DNA from: Streptomyces sp. SID4985
Lineage (GTDB): Bacteria; Actinomycetota; Actinomycetes; Streptomycetales; Streptomycetaceae
NCBI RefSeq assembly: GCF_009863025.1
Contig: NZ_WWIR01000244.1
Coordinates: forward strand, 1-33,468
DNA: 33,468 nucleotides
Direction: 5' to 3'
Made by a program: the position numbers and the translations under genes
The notes under the pieces: model-generated
The model's database searches: none
Seen by the model: the letters and a program-made list of their open reading frames with translations, nothing else
Told to the model about the DNA's origin: nothing
Part shown: in pieces, positions 8,830 through 16,012 of the stretch
Position numbering within the stretch: position 1 is the stretch's first letter
How the letters are laid out: each line of letters opens with the position of its first letter

Positions 8830-8852
8830 GGCGACAACTGGTGGTTGTCGCC
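8830..8852. promoter_or_regulatory. Candidate LysR operator: perfect 9-bp inverted repeat
   Basis: GGCGACAAC (8830-8838), five-base centre TGGTG, then GTTGTCGCC (8844-8852). The arms are perfect, and the size and position between the divergent lysR-type and MFS genes match the interrupted palindromes bound by LysR-family dimers. Binding is inferred, not shown. Confidence 0.6.
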
Positions 8853-8940
8853 TGGCGGCTCGGCGGTTGTTTGATCCCTGGTCGGGGTGCCCGCTTTGAT
8901 GCTTCGGGTCGCGGATCGATTGTGGAGGCGGGTGTCGGGC

Positions 8941-10182
8941 ATGAGGAGCGGGCGTGGGCTCGGGCGGGCCTTCGGGTGGCTCTGGGGGGCGTACGGGACG
9001 AGCGCGCTCGGCACCTGGCTCGCCTTCGGCGCGTTCCCGCTGATCGCCGTCCGGGTGCTGCACGCGGGGCCTGCGGAGGTGGCCGCGCTGTCCTCGGCGG
9101 GAGCGGCGGTGGGCGCGGCGGTGGCGGTACCGCTCGGGCCCTGGGTGGAGTTCCGGCGCAAGCGGCCGGTGCTGATCGCGATGGACCTCGTGCGGTGCGC
9201 GGCGCTGCTGACGGTCCCGGTCGCGTACGCGCTCGGCGCGCTCACCTTCGTCCAGCTGCTGCTGGTCTCGGTGGTGGTCGCGGCGGCGGACATCACGTTC
9301 CGCGCGGCCTCCGGGGCGTACCTCAAGACCCTGCTGCCGCCCGGGGACCTGCTCGTCGCCAACGCCCGCTTCGAGTCGACGGCCTGGACGACGACGATCA
9401 TCGGGCCGCCCCTGGGCGGCGCGGCGATCGGGCTGCTCGGGCCGGTGGTGACGGTGGTGGCGGACGCGGTGAGCTATCTGCTGTCGGCGCTGGGGCTGCG
9501 GGCGATCGGGGGCGGGGAGCCTCGTCCGGGCGGGCGCGGATCGGCTGCGCGGCTGCGCCCGGGTGACCTGGTGGCAGGCTGGCGGTACATCCTCGCCGAC
9601 CCCACCCTGCGCCCGCTGTTACTCAACGCGGCTGTGTTCAACGGCCTGTTGATGGCGACCGAGCCGCTGCTCGCGGTGCTGATGCTCGGGCGCCTCGGGT
9701 TCGCGCCGTGGCAGTACGGGCTGGCGTTCGCGGCGCCTTCGCTGGGCGGACTGCTGGGCTCACGACTGGCGAGGCCACTGGTGGCGAGGTACGGGCAGCA
9801 CCGGGTGCTGATGTTTTCCGGGCGGCTGCGGGCCCTCTGGCCGGTCGGGCTCGCCTTCCTGGACCCCGGCACGGGCGGCCTGCTCCTGGTGATGGGCGTC
9901 GAGCTGGGCCTCATCTTCTGCTGCGGGGTCTTCAACCCGGTGAGCGCGACCTGCCGCCTGGAGCGGACGCCCACCGACCGGGTCACCCGCGTCCTGTCCG
10001 CCTGGACGGTGACGACAAAGGCGACGACGGCCCTGCTGACGGCCGTCTGGGGCGTACTGGGCACGACGCTCGGCCCGCGTACGGCCATCGTCCTGGCGGG
10101 GCTGCTTCTGCTGGCTACGCCGCTACTGCTGCCCCGCCGACCGACGGCACTCCCAGCCGAGCCGGAGCCGAGCGTGGCCTGA
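8941..10182 (+). CDS. MFS transporter (drug/siderophore exporter-like) with a TTA codon
   Basis: 413 residues with about twelve hydrophobic segments and the general layout of the EntS/DHA3 branch: a short N-terminus, the segment-2 loop WVEFRRKRPVL, and a central cytoplasmic loop around residues 195-215. The likely role is proton-driven export of a small molecule. GTG 8932 is an alternative start; a GGAGG at 8924-8928 is three bases from GTG and twelve from ATG 8941, so the start is uncertain by three codons. Codon 227 (9619-9621) is TTA, the leucine codon that in Streptomyces depends on the bldA tRNA, so full translation may be tied to development. It is divergent from the LysR gene. Confidence 0.85.
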   Translation: MRSGRGLGRAFGWLWGAYGTSALGTWLAFGAFPLIAVRVLHAGPAEVAALSSAGAAVGAAVAVPLGPWVEFRRKRPVLIAMDLVRCAALLTVPVAYALGALTFVQLLLVSVVVAAADITFRAASGAYLKTLLPPGDLLVANARFESTAWTTTIIGPPLGGAAIGLLGPVVTVVADAVSYLLSALGLRAIGGGEPRPGGRGSAARLRPGDLVAGWRYILADPTLRPLLLNAAVFNGLLMATEPLLAVLMLGRLGFAPWQYGLAFAAPSLGGLLGSRLARPLVARYGQHRVLMFSGRLRALWPVGLAFLDPGTGGLLLVMGVELGLIFCCGVFNPVSATCRLERTPTDRVTRVLSAWTVTTKATTALLTAVWGVLGTTLGPRTAIVLAGLLLLATPLLLPRRPTALPAEPEPSVA

Positions 10183-10348
10183 GAAGGTGCCGGGTTCTCG
10201 CTGGTCAAGCATTTTCCACTTGCCCCAATAGATACGTGATTTTTACCTGAACTTGATCACAAGTAGATCACAGCTGCAAGAAGTCGCTTCCATGCGATCT
10301 TCACAGCAAGTGAAGCTGAGGTCCCCTCCGGGTCGCACTCCCACATGT

Positions 10349-10393
10349 GGTGTGAGGCATCTCAGGTCCCGCACCGAGCTGGTGCGGGCCTTT
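10349..10393 (+). promoter_or_regulatory. Attenuator-like leader with alternative hairpins before the ABC operon
   Basis: A terminator-like hairpin, CCCGCACC (10368-10375), loop GAGCT, GGTGCGGG (10381-10388), is followed by CCTTTCCCCC, 27 bp before the ATPase start. Just upstream, GGTGTGAG (10349-10356) can instead pair with CTCA (10361-10364) plus the CACC (10372-10375) that forms the terminator's own 5' arm, so the two folds exclude each other. A perfect CCACATGTGG palindrome lies at 10341-10350. The upstream 10200-10320 is unusually AT-rich for this genome and probably holds the promoter. I found no clear stand-alone leader peptide. Confidence 0.45.
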
Positions 10394-10419
10394 CCCCCAC
10401 TGCCAGAGAGCACACACCC

Positions 10420-11169
10420 ATGCCCATCGGCTTCCAGGCGACCGCGTTCGGCTACCGCCGCCGCAGTCCGGTCATCCAGGACTTCACCTTCTCCTTCCCG
10501 CCCGGCCGGACCGTGTTCCTCGGCCCCAACGGCGCGGGCAAGTCGACGATCCTCTCCCTGGGCGCCTCGGTACTGCGCCCGCAGTCCGGAACGGTCACCC
10601 ACGACGGGCTGCGGACCGACCGGCGCGGCGACCTCGCCGCATACCGCCGGCGCATCGCGTGGCTGCCCCAGCAGATCGAGTCGGTCCCCCGGCTCACCGC
10701 CCGCGAACAGATCGCCTACGTCGGCTGGCTGAAGGGCATGAACCGCCGCGACGCCTGGGACGCCTCACTCGACGCTCTCCGGCGGGTCGAACTCGCCGAC
10801 TTCGCCGACCGGAAGGTCCACCAGCTCTCCGGCGGCCAGCAACGCCGCGTAGGCATCGCGCAGTCACTGGTGCACGAGGCCGAAGTCCTCCTGCTCGACG
10901 AGCCGACCGCCGGAATGGACCCGCGCCAGCGCCGCGTCTTCCACGAGATCCTCGGCGGCCTCGACCAGCACGTCCTGCTCTCCACCCACGACGTCGCCGA
11001 CCTGGAGGACACCTACGACCACGTCGTCGTGCTCAACGGCGGAACCGTCCGCTTCGCCGGTCCGGTGCGCGAGTTCCACGCCCTGGCCCCGCCCGGCACC
11101 GCGTCGGGGCGCCTCGCGGAGGCCGCCTACTACGCCACGGTCCAGGAGGAGGAGGCCGCATGCGCCTAG
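10420..11169 (+). CDS. ABC transporter ATP-binding protein
   Basis: A 249-residue ATPase of the ABC-2/drug-export type. Walker A GPNGAGKST (residues 35-43), Q-loop LPQQ, signature LSGGQQRRVGIAQ, Walker B VLLLDEPTAGMDP and H-loop STHD are all intact, so it should hydrolyse ATP. ATG 10420 was chosen because the protein then starts at the first beta-strand of the domain; an upstream in-frame ATG (10345) lies inside the leader hairpins. The stop overlaps the start of the permease gene by 10 bp, showing translational coupling. It energises the two membrane proteins encoded next. The substrate is unknown. Confidence 0.93.
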   Translation: MPIGFQATAFGYRRRSPVIQDFTFSFPPGRTVFLGPNGAGKSTILSLGASVLRPQSGTVTHDGLRTDRRGDLAAYRRRIAWLPQQIESVPRLTAREQIAYVGWLKGMNRRDAWDASLDALRRVELADFADRKVHQLSGGQQRRVGIAQSLVHEAEVLLLDEPTAGMDPRQRRVFHEILGGLDQHVLLSTHDVADLEDTYDHVVVLNGGTVRFAGPVREFHALAPPGTASGRLAEAAYYATVQEEEAACA

Positions 11170-12476
11170 CGACAGCGCTGCGCACCACCGGCGTCGTGTG
11201 GATCGCGCCTCTGGTCCTCGCATGGGTGTGGCTCGTCAGTGGTCACGAGGCCGCGAACGAACCGGCCTACTGGGCAGGCAACACCGCCCTGGCCGGACAC
11301 ACCCTCCCCTTCTACGCCCCCGCCTGCGCGGCCTTCGCGGCGTGGGAGGCCGGGCGGCTGCGGCGGGCCGGCGTCCATCGGCTGGCGCCGGTGCGCGGCC
11401 GATACGCGATCGCGGCCGACGTACTGTGGCCCGTCGTCCTCCTCGGCGTGACGGCGGTCGTGGTGTGCCTGCTGACCGTGCGCCTGGCGACCGGCGCGGC
11501 GCACGACTGGCCGCACCCGGGCGTGCTGGCCATGGCCGGATACCTGATCATCGTCCACACCGTCCTGGGCTACGGGCTCGGCATGGTGCTGCCCCGCGTC
11601 CTGGCCACCCCGCTGATCCTCGTCGTCGACTATCTGTGTCTCGTCATGCCCGTCACGGTCGTCCACCCCATGTGGCTGCGGGAACTCACCGGATGGCTCG
11701 ACGCCCCCTACGGGGACCTCACCACCACCGTGAACCCGGTGGCGCTCGCCGTACCGCTGGTGCCGGCCACCGGCGTTCTGGCCGCGGTCCTGGCCAGTGC
11801 CGAGATCGCCCGCTGGTGTCGCCCCCGGGCCGTACGCGTCGGCGCCGCGGCCGCCGCGTCCCTGGTCTGCCTGAGCGTGTTCACGGTCGCGGCTGTGCTG
11901 CCCGTCCGCGACTGGAAGGGGGACCCGCCGCCGCAGGCCCGTACCGACCCGCCCGTGTGCGCGGGCGAGGCTCCCAGGATCTGCGTCCCCGTGGAGGCGT
12001 CCGACAGCCTGGAACCGCTGTCCGTCACTGCCCAGGAGGTCGTGCCCCGCCTCGTCGACGCGGGCTTGAAGCCGCCGGAGGAACTCGCGTTCGTCTCCGA
12101 AGCGGCGCCTGTCGACGCGCGGACGTGGCGACTGTTCCTCTACCGGGACATGGGCTCGGCGGACATGAAGGCGAGCATCGCGGCGTCCGCGCTGCCCTCG
12201 ATCCCGTCGTGCCCCGGCACCTCCGACGTCCGGACCGGCCACGCGGGCACGCTCGCGGCCTGGCTCATGGTCAAGGCGGGCATGGGAGTGGACGAGATCC
12301 AGAACCAGCGTGGCCAGAAGCTGGCCGCGGACCCCCGGGTGATGTCCGTGGTGAACAGGGAGATGAAGCTGTCTCCAGACGAGCAACTTGCCTGGTTCAC
12401 CCGCAATGTGACGTTGCTTCAGCGGTGCGAGCCCGCCCCGGAGACCCTGCCGGCCGTCACCGAGACGGGAGCGTGA
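11160..12476 (+). CDS. ABC-2-like permease with C-terminal extracytoplasmic four-cysteine domain (DUF7224-like)
   Basis: 438 residues. The N-terminal ~250 hold about six membrane segments, including the A(G)RLRRAGVHRLAPVRGR cytoplasmic loop seen in actinobacterial ABC-2 permeases. After the last segment (about residues 238-256) comes a soluble ~180-residue part with the motif VCAGEAPRICVPVEA and further Cys residues near SCPG and QRCEP, four in all, so two disulphides are possible outside the membrane. I recall this C-G-x-x-P-x-(V/I)-C motif from actinobacterial permeases labelled DUF7224; this could not be checked. The gene overlaps the ATPase by 10 bp and is followed after 4 bp by a second membrane gene, so it is one operon. 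The ectodomain may bind the ligand. Confidence 0.75.
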   Translation: MRLATALRTTGVVWIAPLVLAWVWLVSGHEAANEPAYWAGNTALAGHTLPFYAPACAAFAAWEAGRLRRAGVHRLAPVRGRYAIAADVLWPVVLLGVTAVVVCLLTVRLATGAAHDWPHPGVLAMAGYLIIVHTVLGYGLGMVLPRVLATPLILVVDYLCLVMPVTVVHPMWLRELTGWLDAPYGDLTTTVNPVALAVPLVPATGVLAAVLASAEIARWCRPRAVRVGAAAAASLVCLSVFTVAAVLPVRDWKGDPPPQARTDPPVCAGEAPRICVPVEASDSLEPLSVTAQEVVPRLVDAGLKPPEELAFVSEAAPVDARTWRLFLYRDMGSADMKASIAASALPSIPSCPGTSDVRTGHAGTLAAWLMVKAGMGVDEIQNQRGQKLAADPRVMSVVNREMKLSPDEQLAWFTRNVTLLQRCEPAPETLPAVTETGA

Positions 12477-12480
12477 TCCG

Positions 12481-13071
12481 ATGGGTTTGTGGCTGAGAAC
12501 GCGACGGATCCCCGTCCTCGCCGCCGCTCTGGCCGCCTGTGCCGCGCTGACGGCGGCAGCCGGTGACACGCTGGTCGACCTTCCCTCCCTGGGCAGTGGC
12601 GCCGCCCGGCCCTTGGTGCTCTTCGCCCCGCTTCTCGTCTGCGTGGGGCTGGCGTTCTCCCTGAGCAGCAGGCTGCCCGCCGCCGAGGCATCGGGCAGCC
12701 GTCCTGTGACCCGTTTCGACCAAGCACTGGTTCTGGCCGCCGTCCTGGTCACCGTTGTCGTGGCGTACGCCGTCGCGGTACTCCTCGACGCCCCGACCGC
12801 GAACACCGTCGGGCGCAACACCGCGTTCCTCGTCGGGCTGATGCTCTGTGCCCGCCGGGTAGCGGGCCATCAGGTGGCGGCCATCGCTCCCATCGCCTGG
12901 GTGATCACGATGATGCTCATCGGCAACACCGGCGGCAACGGTCAGCCCCATCCGTGGACCGTCATCCTCATGCCCCCGGACCACGTGTCCGCCGCACTCA
13001 CGGCCGCCGCGATGCTGGCCCTCGGCACAGTCGCGGCTCCGGCCGCTCCACTGCTCCGCGACGCGACCTGA
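12481..13071 (+). CDS. Small integral membrane protein, third gene of the ABC operon
   Basis: 196 residues with about six hydrophobic segments and few charges outside loops. The start ATG is four bases after the permease stop, so it is translated from the same message. No family motif is recognisable. It is most simply the second membrane subunit of the ABC transporter, making an asymmetric pair with the larger permease; this is inferred from position. Its 3' end is only 6 bp from the convergent DUF2165-like gene. Confidence 0.75.
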   Translation: MGLWLRTRRIPVLAAALAACAALTAAAGDTLVDLPSLGSGAARPLVLFAPLLVCVGLAFSLSSRLPAAEASGSRPVTRFDQALVLAAVLVTVVVAYAVAVLLDAPTANTVGRNTAFLVGLMLCARRVAGHQVAAIAPIAWVITMMLIGNTGGNGQPHPWTVILMPPDHVSAALTAAAMLALGTVAAPAAPLLRDAT

Positions 13072-13077
13072 ACAAGG

Positions 13078-13611
13078 TCAGGGCTGCGCCGTACGCCGCT
13101 CCGGCAACTGGTTCACCACCAGCGCGACCCCGCTCACCAGGACGATCCGGGTGGCCGCGTCCAGCCCGTTCCACGCCTTCGACTGCCACATGGCGAACCA
13201 CTCCCCGCCGATGGCGATGAACCCGGCGCCGAAGAGGAGTATCAGCATGAGCAGGCCGTAGGTGGAGATGCGGCGGGCGAGGTCGTGGTCGCGCCGGGCC
13301 CACAGCCAGGTGCCCCAGAGCAGTACGGCGGCGGAGACCGTCTCCCACACGATGATCGCCACGTACGCGGCGTCCTGAAGCGCGGTGTTGGTGATCGCCC
13401 GCCACATCAGGGCGTCGTCCTTGAACGTCGTGTCCATCGCCAGCACGTGCCGGACGTACTGCTGGTTGGACCCGAAGTCGGTGATGTTCCCGAGGGCGAC
13501 GAGGGCGATGTACAGCGCGAGGACCCCGGTGAACACGCCCGCCGCGAGGGGCAGGCCGGTGCGGGGCGTGGTCGGGGTGGGGGTGGTGGTGTCGGTGGGA
13601 GTGGTGGTCAT
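13078..13611 (-). CDS. DUF2165-type small membrane protein
   Basis: 177 residues. A Thr/Pro-rich N-terminus (residues 1-18) is followed by four hydrophobic segments. The loop FGSNQQYVRHVLAMDTTFK after the first segment and the second-half motif GFIAIGGEWFAMWQSKAWNG match what I know of the DUF2165 family of small inner-membrane proteins of unknown function. It converges on the ABC operon with a 6-bp gap. Upstream (13612-13693) nothing recognisable is present. Confidence 0.75.
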   Translation of the reverse strand: MTTTPTDTTTPTPTTPRTGLPLAAGVFTGVLALYIALVALGNITDFGSNQQYVRHVLAMDTTFKDDALMWRAITNTALQDAAYVAIIVWETVSAAVLLWGTWLWARRDHDLARRISTYGLLMLILLFGAGFIAIGGEWFAMWQSKAWNGLDAATRIVLVSGVALVVNQLPERRTAQP

Positions 13612-13693
13612 GGCCGAATTCTCCCTGGGGCGGGACGAGTTGTGCCGTACGCATTGCGCCAGAATGGCGGCGGTCCTCTCCGCCCCCGCTTTG

Positions 13694-13950
13694 TCAGTCG
13701 CCGTCCCGGGCCGCGCGGGCGCGGTCCAGGTAGGCGTACAGCGCGGTCATCTCCTCGGCCGGCCAGGGCAGCTTCTGGGCGATGTCGGCGCTGTGGTCCT
13801 GCCACAACCGCTGGATCGCGGCCTGTAGTTGCTCGCGCTGCTCGGCGCGCGTACGGACACGCCACTCGCCTGCGCCAGCTCACCGAAGCTCCAACGGCGC
13901 TGGGCCGCGTCTTTCCCGATCACGACCGGCACGCCAGGACCTCGCACTAC
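13694..13950 (-). pseudogene. Frameshifted remnant of an unknown gene
   Basis: Reading the minus strand, about 58 codons end at TGA 13694-13696 and give a coherent helical C-terminus (EQREQLQAAIQRLWQDHS, KLPWPAEEMTALYAYLDR) with a stop close upstream and no good start. A second frame immediately upstream reads VVIGKDAAQRRWSFGELAQASGV, which looks like the missing N-terminal continuation. A single-base indel near 13850-13870 would join them. No family is recognised. The 425-bp stretch 13612-14036 holds nothing else I can support. Confidence 0.35.
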
Positions 13951-14036
13951 GGCAGGTTCAAGCGCGGCCGTCAGGGTGGTCCGACGTAAACCGGGCCCCG
14001 TGATCAACGCCCGCGGCTGCTCACTACACTCCCACG

Positions 14037-14276
14037 GTGAACAACATCCCGCTGAACAACATACGGTGCACCCAATGCGGTGTGGTGGGGCTGGAGCCGG
14101 GCTTCGTCGAGGACTCCGGACAAGGCGCTCGCGGATTCGCGCGGTGGATCGCGGGCCCCCTTCAGCGAGGCCCGCTCGGCAATGCCAAGAGGATGGGCCG
14201 ACCGCACTGGCAGATCGACGCCTATCGCTGCCCCGTCTGCGCACACCTGGAACTGTTCGCCGGGCAACGGGACTAG
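14037..14276 (+). CDS. Small zinc-ribbon hypothetical protein
   Basis: 79 residues from GTG 14037. Two cysteine pairs, CTQC (Cys11, Cys14) and CPVC (Cys65, Cys68), bracket a central charged region and would form a single zinc ribbon; such proteins are usually nucleic-acid or protein binding. The function is unknown. The TAG stop (14274-14276) coincides with the left end of the insertion element. With a TA target the uninterrupted site would also read TAG, so the protein may be unaltered. Confidence 0.6.
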   Translation: MNNIPLNNIRCTQCGVVGLEPGFVEDSGQGARGFARWIAGPLQRGPLGNAKRMGRPHWQIDAYRCPVCAHLELFAGQRD

Positions 14277-14291
14277 GGCCTGTCCGGGCGA

Positions 14292-14852
14292 TCATGAGCG
14301 GAGCCAGATGACCAGGGCTGCGACGGTGACGGTGCCGAGGAAGACGTAGCAGCGTTTGTCGTACCGCGTCGCGACGGCCCTGTGCGCCTTGAGTTTATTG
14401 ATGGCACGTTCGACCGTGTTGCGCTTCTTGTATCGTTCCTTGTCGAAGCCGGGCGGGCGACCGCCGCCCGAACCCCGGCGCAGACGGGCTGCCTTGCGGT
14501 CCTTCTTCTCCGGGATGACGTGCCGGATGCCGCGCCTGCGGAGGTAGGCGCGGATGGCGCGGCTGCTGTACGCCTTATCCGCGCTGAGGCTGTCCGGGCG
14601 TCCACGCGGACGGCCAAGCCCGGCGCGAGGGACGCGGATCTTGTCCATGACCGGCTCGAACTGGGTGCAGTCCGCCCGCTGCCCGGGAGTGACTGTGAGG
14701 GACAGCGGGCGGCAGCGGCCATCCGCGCTCAGGTGGACTTTGGTGGTGAACCCGCCGCGGGAGCGGCCCAGGCCCTCACCTGCCGCACCGCCGCCACCAG
14801 GCGGCTGGGCGGTCTCAACCGGGGCCTCCCGCTCTTGTGTTCCACCACGGCG
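14292..14852 (-). CDS. IS5-family transposase, C-terminal frame (orfB)
   Basis: This frame has no independent good start and is expected to be reached by a -1 slip from orfA at 14852-14858, giving a 312-residue fusion. It contains GRSRGGFTTKVHLSADGRCR, the second acidic residue in SADKAYSS and the glutamate in RNTVERAINKLK, completing a DDE catalytic triad with the aspartate in orfA (VDST). The ATG at 14648 would drop the RSRGG region and is unlikely to be the real start. It appears intact to the C-terminus. Confidence 0.85.
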   Translation of the reverse strand, partial: RRGGTQEREAPVETAQPPGGGGAAGEGLGRSRGGFTTKVHLSADGRCRPLSLTVTPGQRADCTQFEPVMDKIRVPRAGLGRPRGRPDSLSADKAYSSRAIRAYLRRRGIRHVIPEKKDRKAARLRRGSGGGRPPGFDKERYKKRNTVERAINKLKAHRAVATRYDKRCYVFLGTVTVAALVIWLRS

Positions 14853-15229
14853 CCCCCCTTTGGTCGACCCGGCGTTGGAGGCGGAGTTCTGCGGGCGCCG
14901 GCGGCATGCTGGTGGGCCCGCATCACCGTGGAGTCGACCGAGATGTCCCAGTCGATCGCGCCGTCGGCATCGGCGGCGGCCTGGACCCGCTGGAACAGCC
15001 GCTCCCAGGTGCCATCGGCCGACCAGCGCCGATGGCGCTCATACACCGTCTTCCACGGGCCGAACCGTTCCGGCAGATCCCGCCACGGCACCCCGGTCCG
15101 CACCCGGTGCAGTATCCCGTTGACCACCTGCCGGTGGTCCCGCCACCGCCCGCACCGGCCGTTGCTCACCGGCAGCAACGGCTCAAGCTGCTGCCACTGC
15201 CCGTCCGAAAGATCCCCCCGCCCCGTCAT
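14729..15229 (-). CDS. IS5-family transposase, N-terminal frame (orfA)
   Basis: It starts at ATG 15229 (MTGRGDLSDGQW). It carries the family's N-terminal helix-turn-helix region (LSDGQWQQLEPLLP), the conserved RWRDHRQVVNGILHRVRTG, the VPWRDLPERFGPWKTVYERH segment and the first catalytic Asp in DWDISVDST. Past the slip site the zero-frame tail (to 14729) is unlike other transposases and is probably a by-product. A TTG at 15253 is a longer but unlikely start. Confidence 0.85.
   Translation of the reverse strand: MTGRGDLSDGQWQQLEPLLPVSNGRCGRWRDHRQVVNGILHRVRTGVPWRDLPERFGPWKTVYERHRRWSADGTWERLFQRVQAAADADGAIDWDISVDSTVMRAHQHAAGARRTPPPTPGRPKGGAVVEHKSGRPRLRPPSRLVAAVRQVRAWAAPAAGSPPKST
14852..14861 (-). 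promoter_or_regulatory. Predicted -1 ribosomal frameshift site in the transposase
   Basis: The message reads AAAGGGGGGC, with zero-frame codons AAG GGG GGC. A -1 slip on the six-G run moves exactly into the orfB frame (next codons CGC CGT GGT). Two-frame expression is usual for the IS427 group. Confidence 0.6.
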
Positions 15230-15281
15230 GGTCCGGACAACGCTCCAGGCCAAGGACCGGACACGGTCCTACAGTGAGCAC

Positions 15282-15785
15282 ATGTCAGACGATCAGCGCG
15301 GCCTCACCGTGAACCGGGGCGTCGAGATCCCGGTCCCCGCCCAAGGTGAGATATGGGCAGTTGGCGCGGTCATCCTCAACCAGAGCGGCAAAGCCTTCGC
15401 CCAGAAGCGCAGCCCCCACCGGCGACTCTTCCCCGACTGCTGGGACATCGTCGGCGGCCACGTTGAGCCCGGCGAATCACTCCTGGAGACCCTCGCCCGC
15501 GAGGTCGAGGAGGAGACCGGCTGGCACCTGCGCCGCGTCCAACGCCTCCTCGGGATCACCACATGGACCGGCGACGACGGGGACGGAAAGCGGCACGAGG
15601 CCGACTACCTCATCGAGATTGACGGCGACCTGGACCATCCCGCCCTGGAATGGTCCAAGCACACCGCCTACGACTGGTTCGGCCTCGACGACCTCCACCG
15701 CCTCAAGGAGAACCGGGCTCCCGGCGAATACCTCATCCACGACCTCATCGCCAAGGCCCTACAAGATCGCCCGGACGCGCCCTAG
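15282..15785 (+). CDS. NUDIX hydrolase
   Basis: 167 residues. The NUDIX box is complete: GGHVEPGESLLETLAREVEEETGW, with the REVEEE metal-binding glutamates. The start MSDDQRGLTVNRG and the strand GEIWAVGAVILNQSGKAFAQKRS lead into it. Family members hydrolyse nucleoside diphosphate-linked compounds, or in related proteins act on isopentenyl diphosphate; the substrate is not predictable here. The last codons and the TAG stop lie inside the insertion element's right inverted repeat, and the start is about 10 bp from the possible inner end of the transposase unit, so its promoter may come from the element (TACAGT at 15270-15275 is a -10 candidate). Confidence 0.9.
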   Translation: MSDDQRGLTVNRGVEIPVPAQGEIWAVGAVILNQSGKAFAQKRSPHRRLFPDCWDIVGGHVEPGESLLETLAREVEEETGWHLRRVQRLLGITTWTGDDGDGKRHEADYLIEIDGDLDHPALEWSKHTAYDWFGLDDLHRLKENRAPGEYLIHDLIAKALQDRPDAP

Positions 15786-15814
15786 CGGCGGGGCGGGCGG
15801 GAGAACAGGGTCGG

Positions 15815-15976
15815 ATGCGAGGGAGCTTCGGAAACCTCGTGGCTGCCGAGTTCGCGCTGTCGGTATCGTCCGCTCTCCCGAGCCTCGACGAGGACTACGC
15901 GGTGCGGATCGCGCGGGACTGGAACGTGAAGCACGACAGCGCCGGGGAGGCGGCGAATCCGCTTCACTCGCGGTGA
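15815..15976 (+). CDS. Possible small ORF, unknown
   Basis: 53 codons from ATG 15815 with a plausible composition (AAEFALSVSSALPSLDEDYA, then ARDWNVKHDS). It has only a weak GGGAGA-like ribosome site. It may be a fragment of an older gene next to the insertion site. No family is recognised and it may not be expressed. Confidence 0.25.
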   Translation: MRGSFGNLVAAEFALSVSSALPSLDEDYAVRIARDWNVKHDSAGEAANPLHSR

Positions 15977-16012
15977 CCGGCCGTCCGAGACACCGCGAGG
16001 GCGCTTCCAGGA

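Larger units (their letters stand above)
14276..15782 (-). mobile_element. IS5-family (IS427-like) element, apparently enclosing a NUDIX gene
   Basis: The left end (14273-14296) begins CTAGGGCCTGTCCGGGCGAT; the right end (15762-15785), read on the other strand, begins CTAGGGCGCGTCCGGGCGAT. Over 24 bases 21 agree. CTAG, or TA inside it, borders both ends and would be the target duplication. Between them lie a two-frame transposase and a complete NUDIX gene, 1507 bp in all, longer than the usual 0.8-1.0 kb of this group. A weaker inner end (around 15261-15272, with a one-base gap against the left end) could instead mark a ~1.0-kb element, leaving the outer right end as a relic of a second copy. 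Confidence 0.6.

Noticed and set aside
14292-14648. orfB as an independent gene from ATG 14648
   Set aside because: It would lack the conserved GRSRGG region encoded upstream in the same frame; frameshift fusion explains it better.
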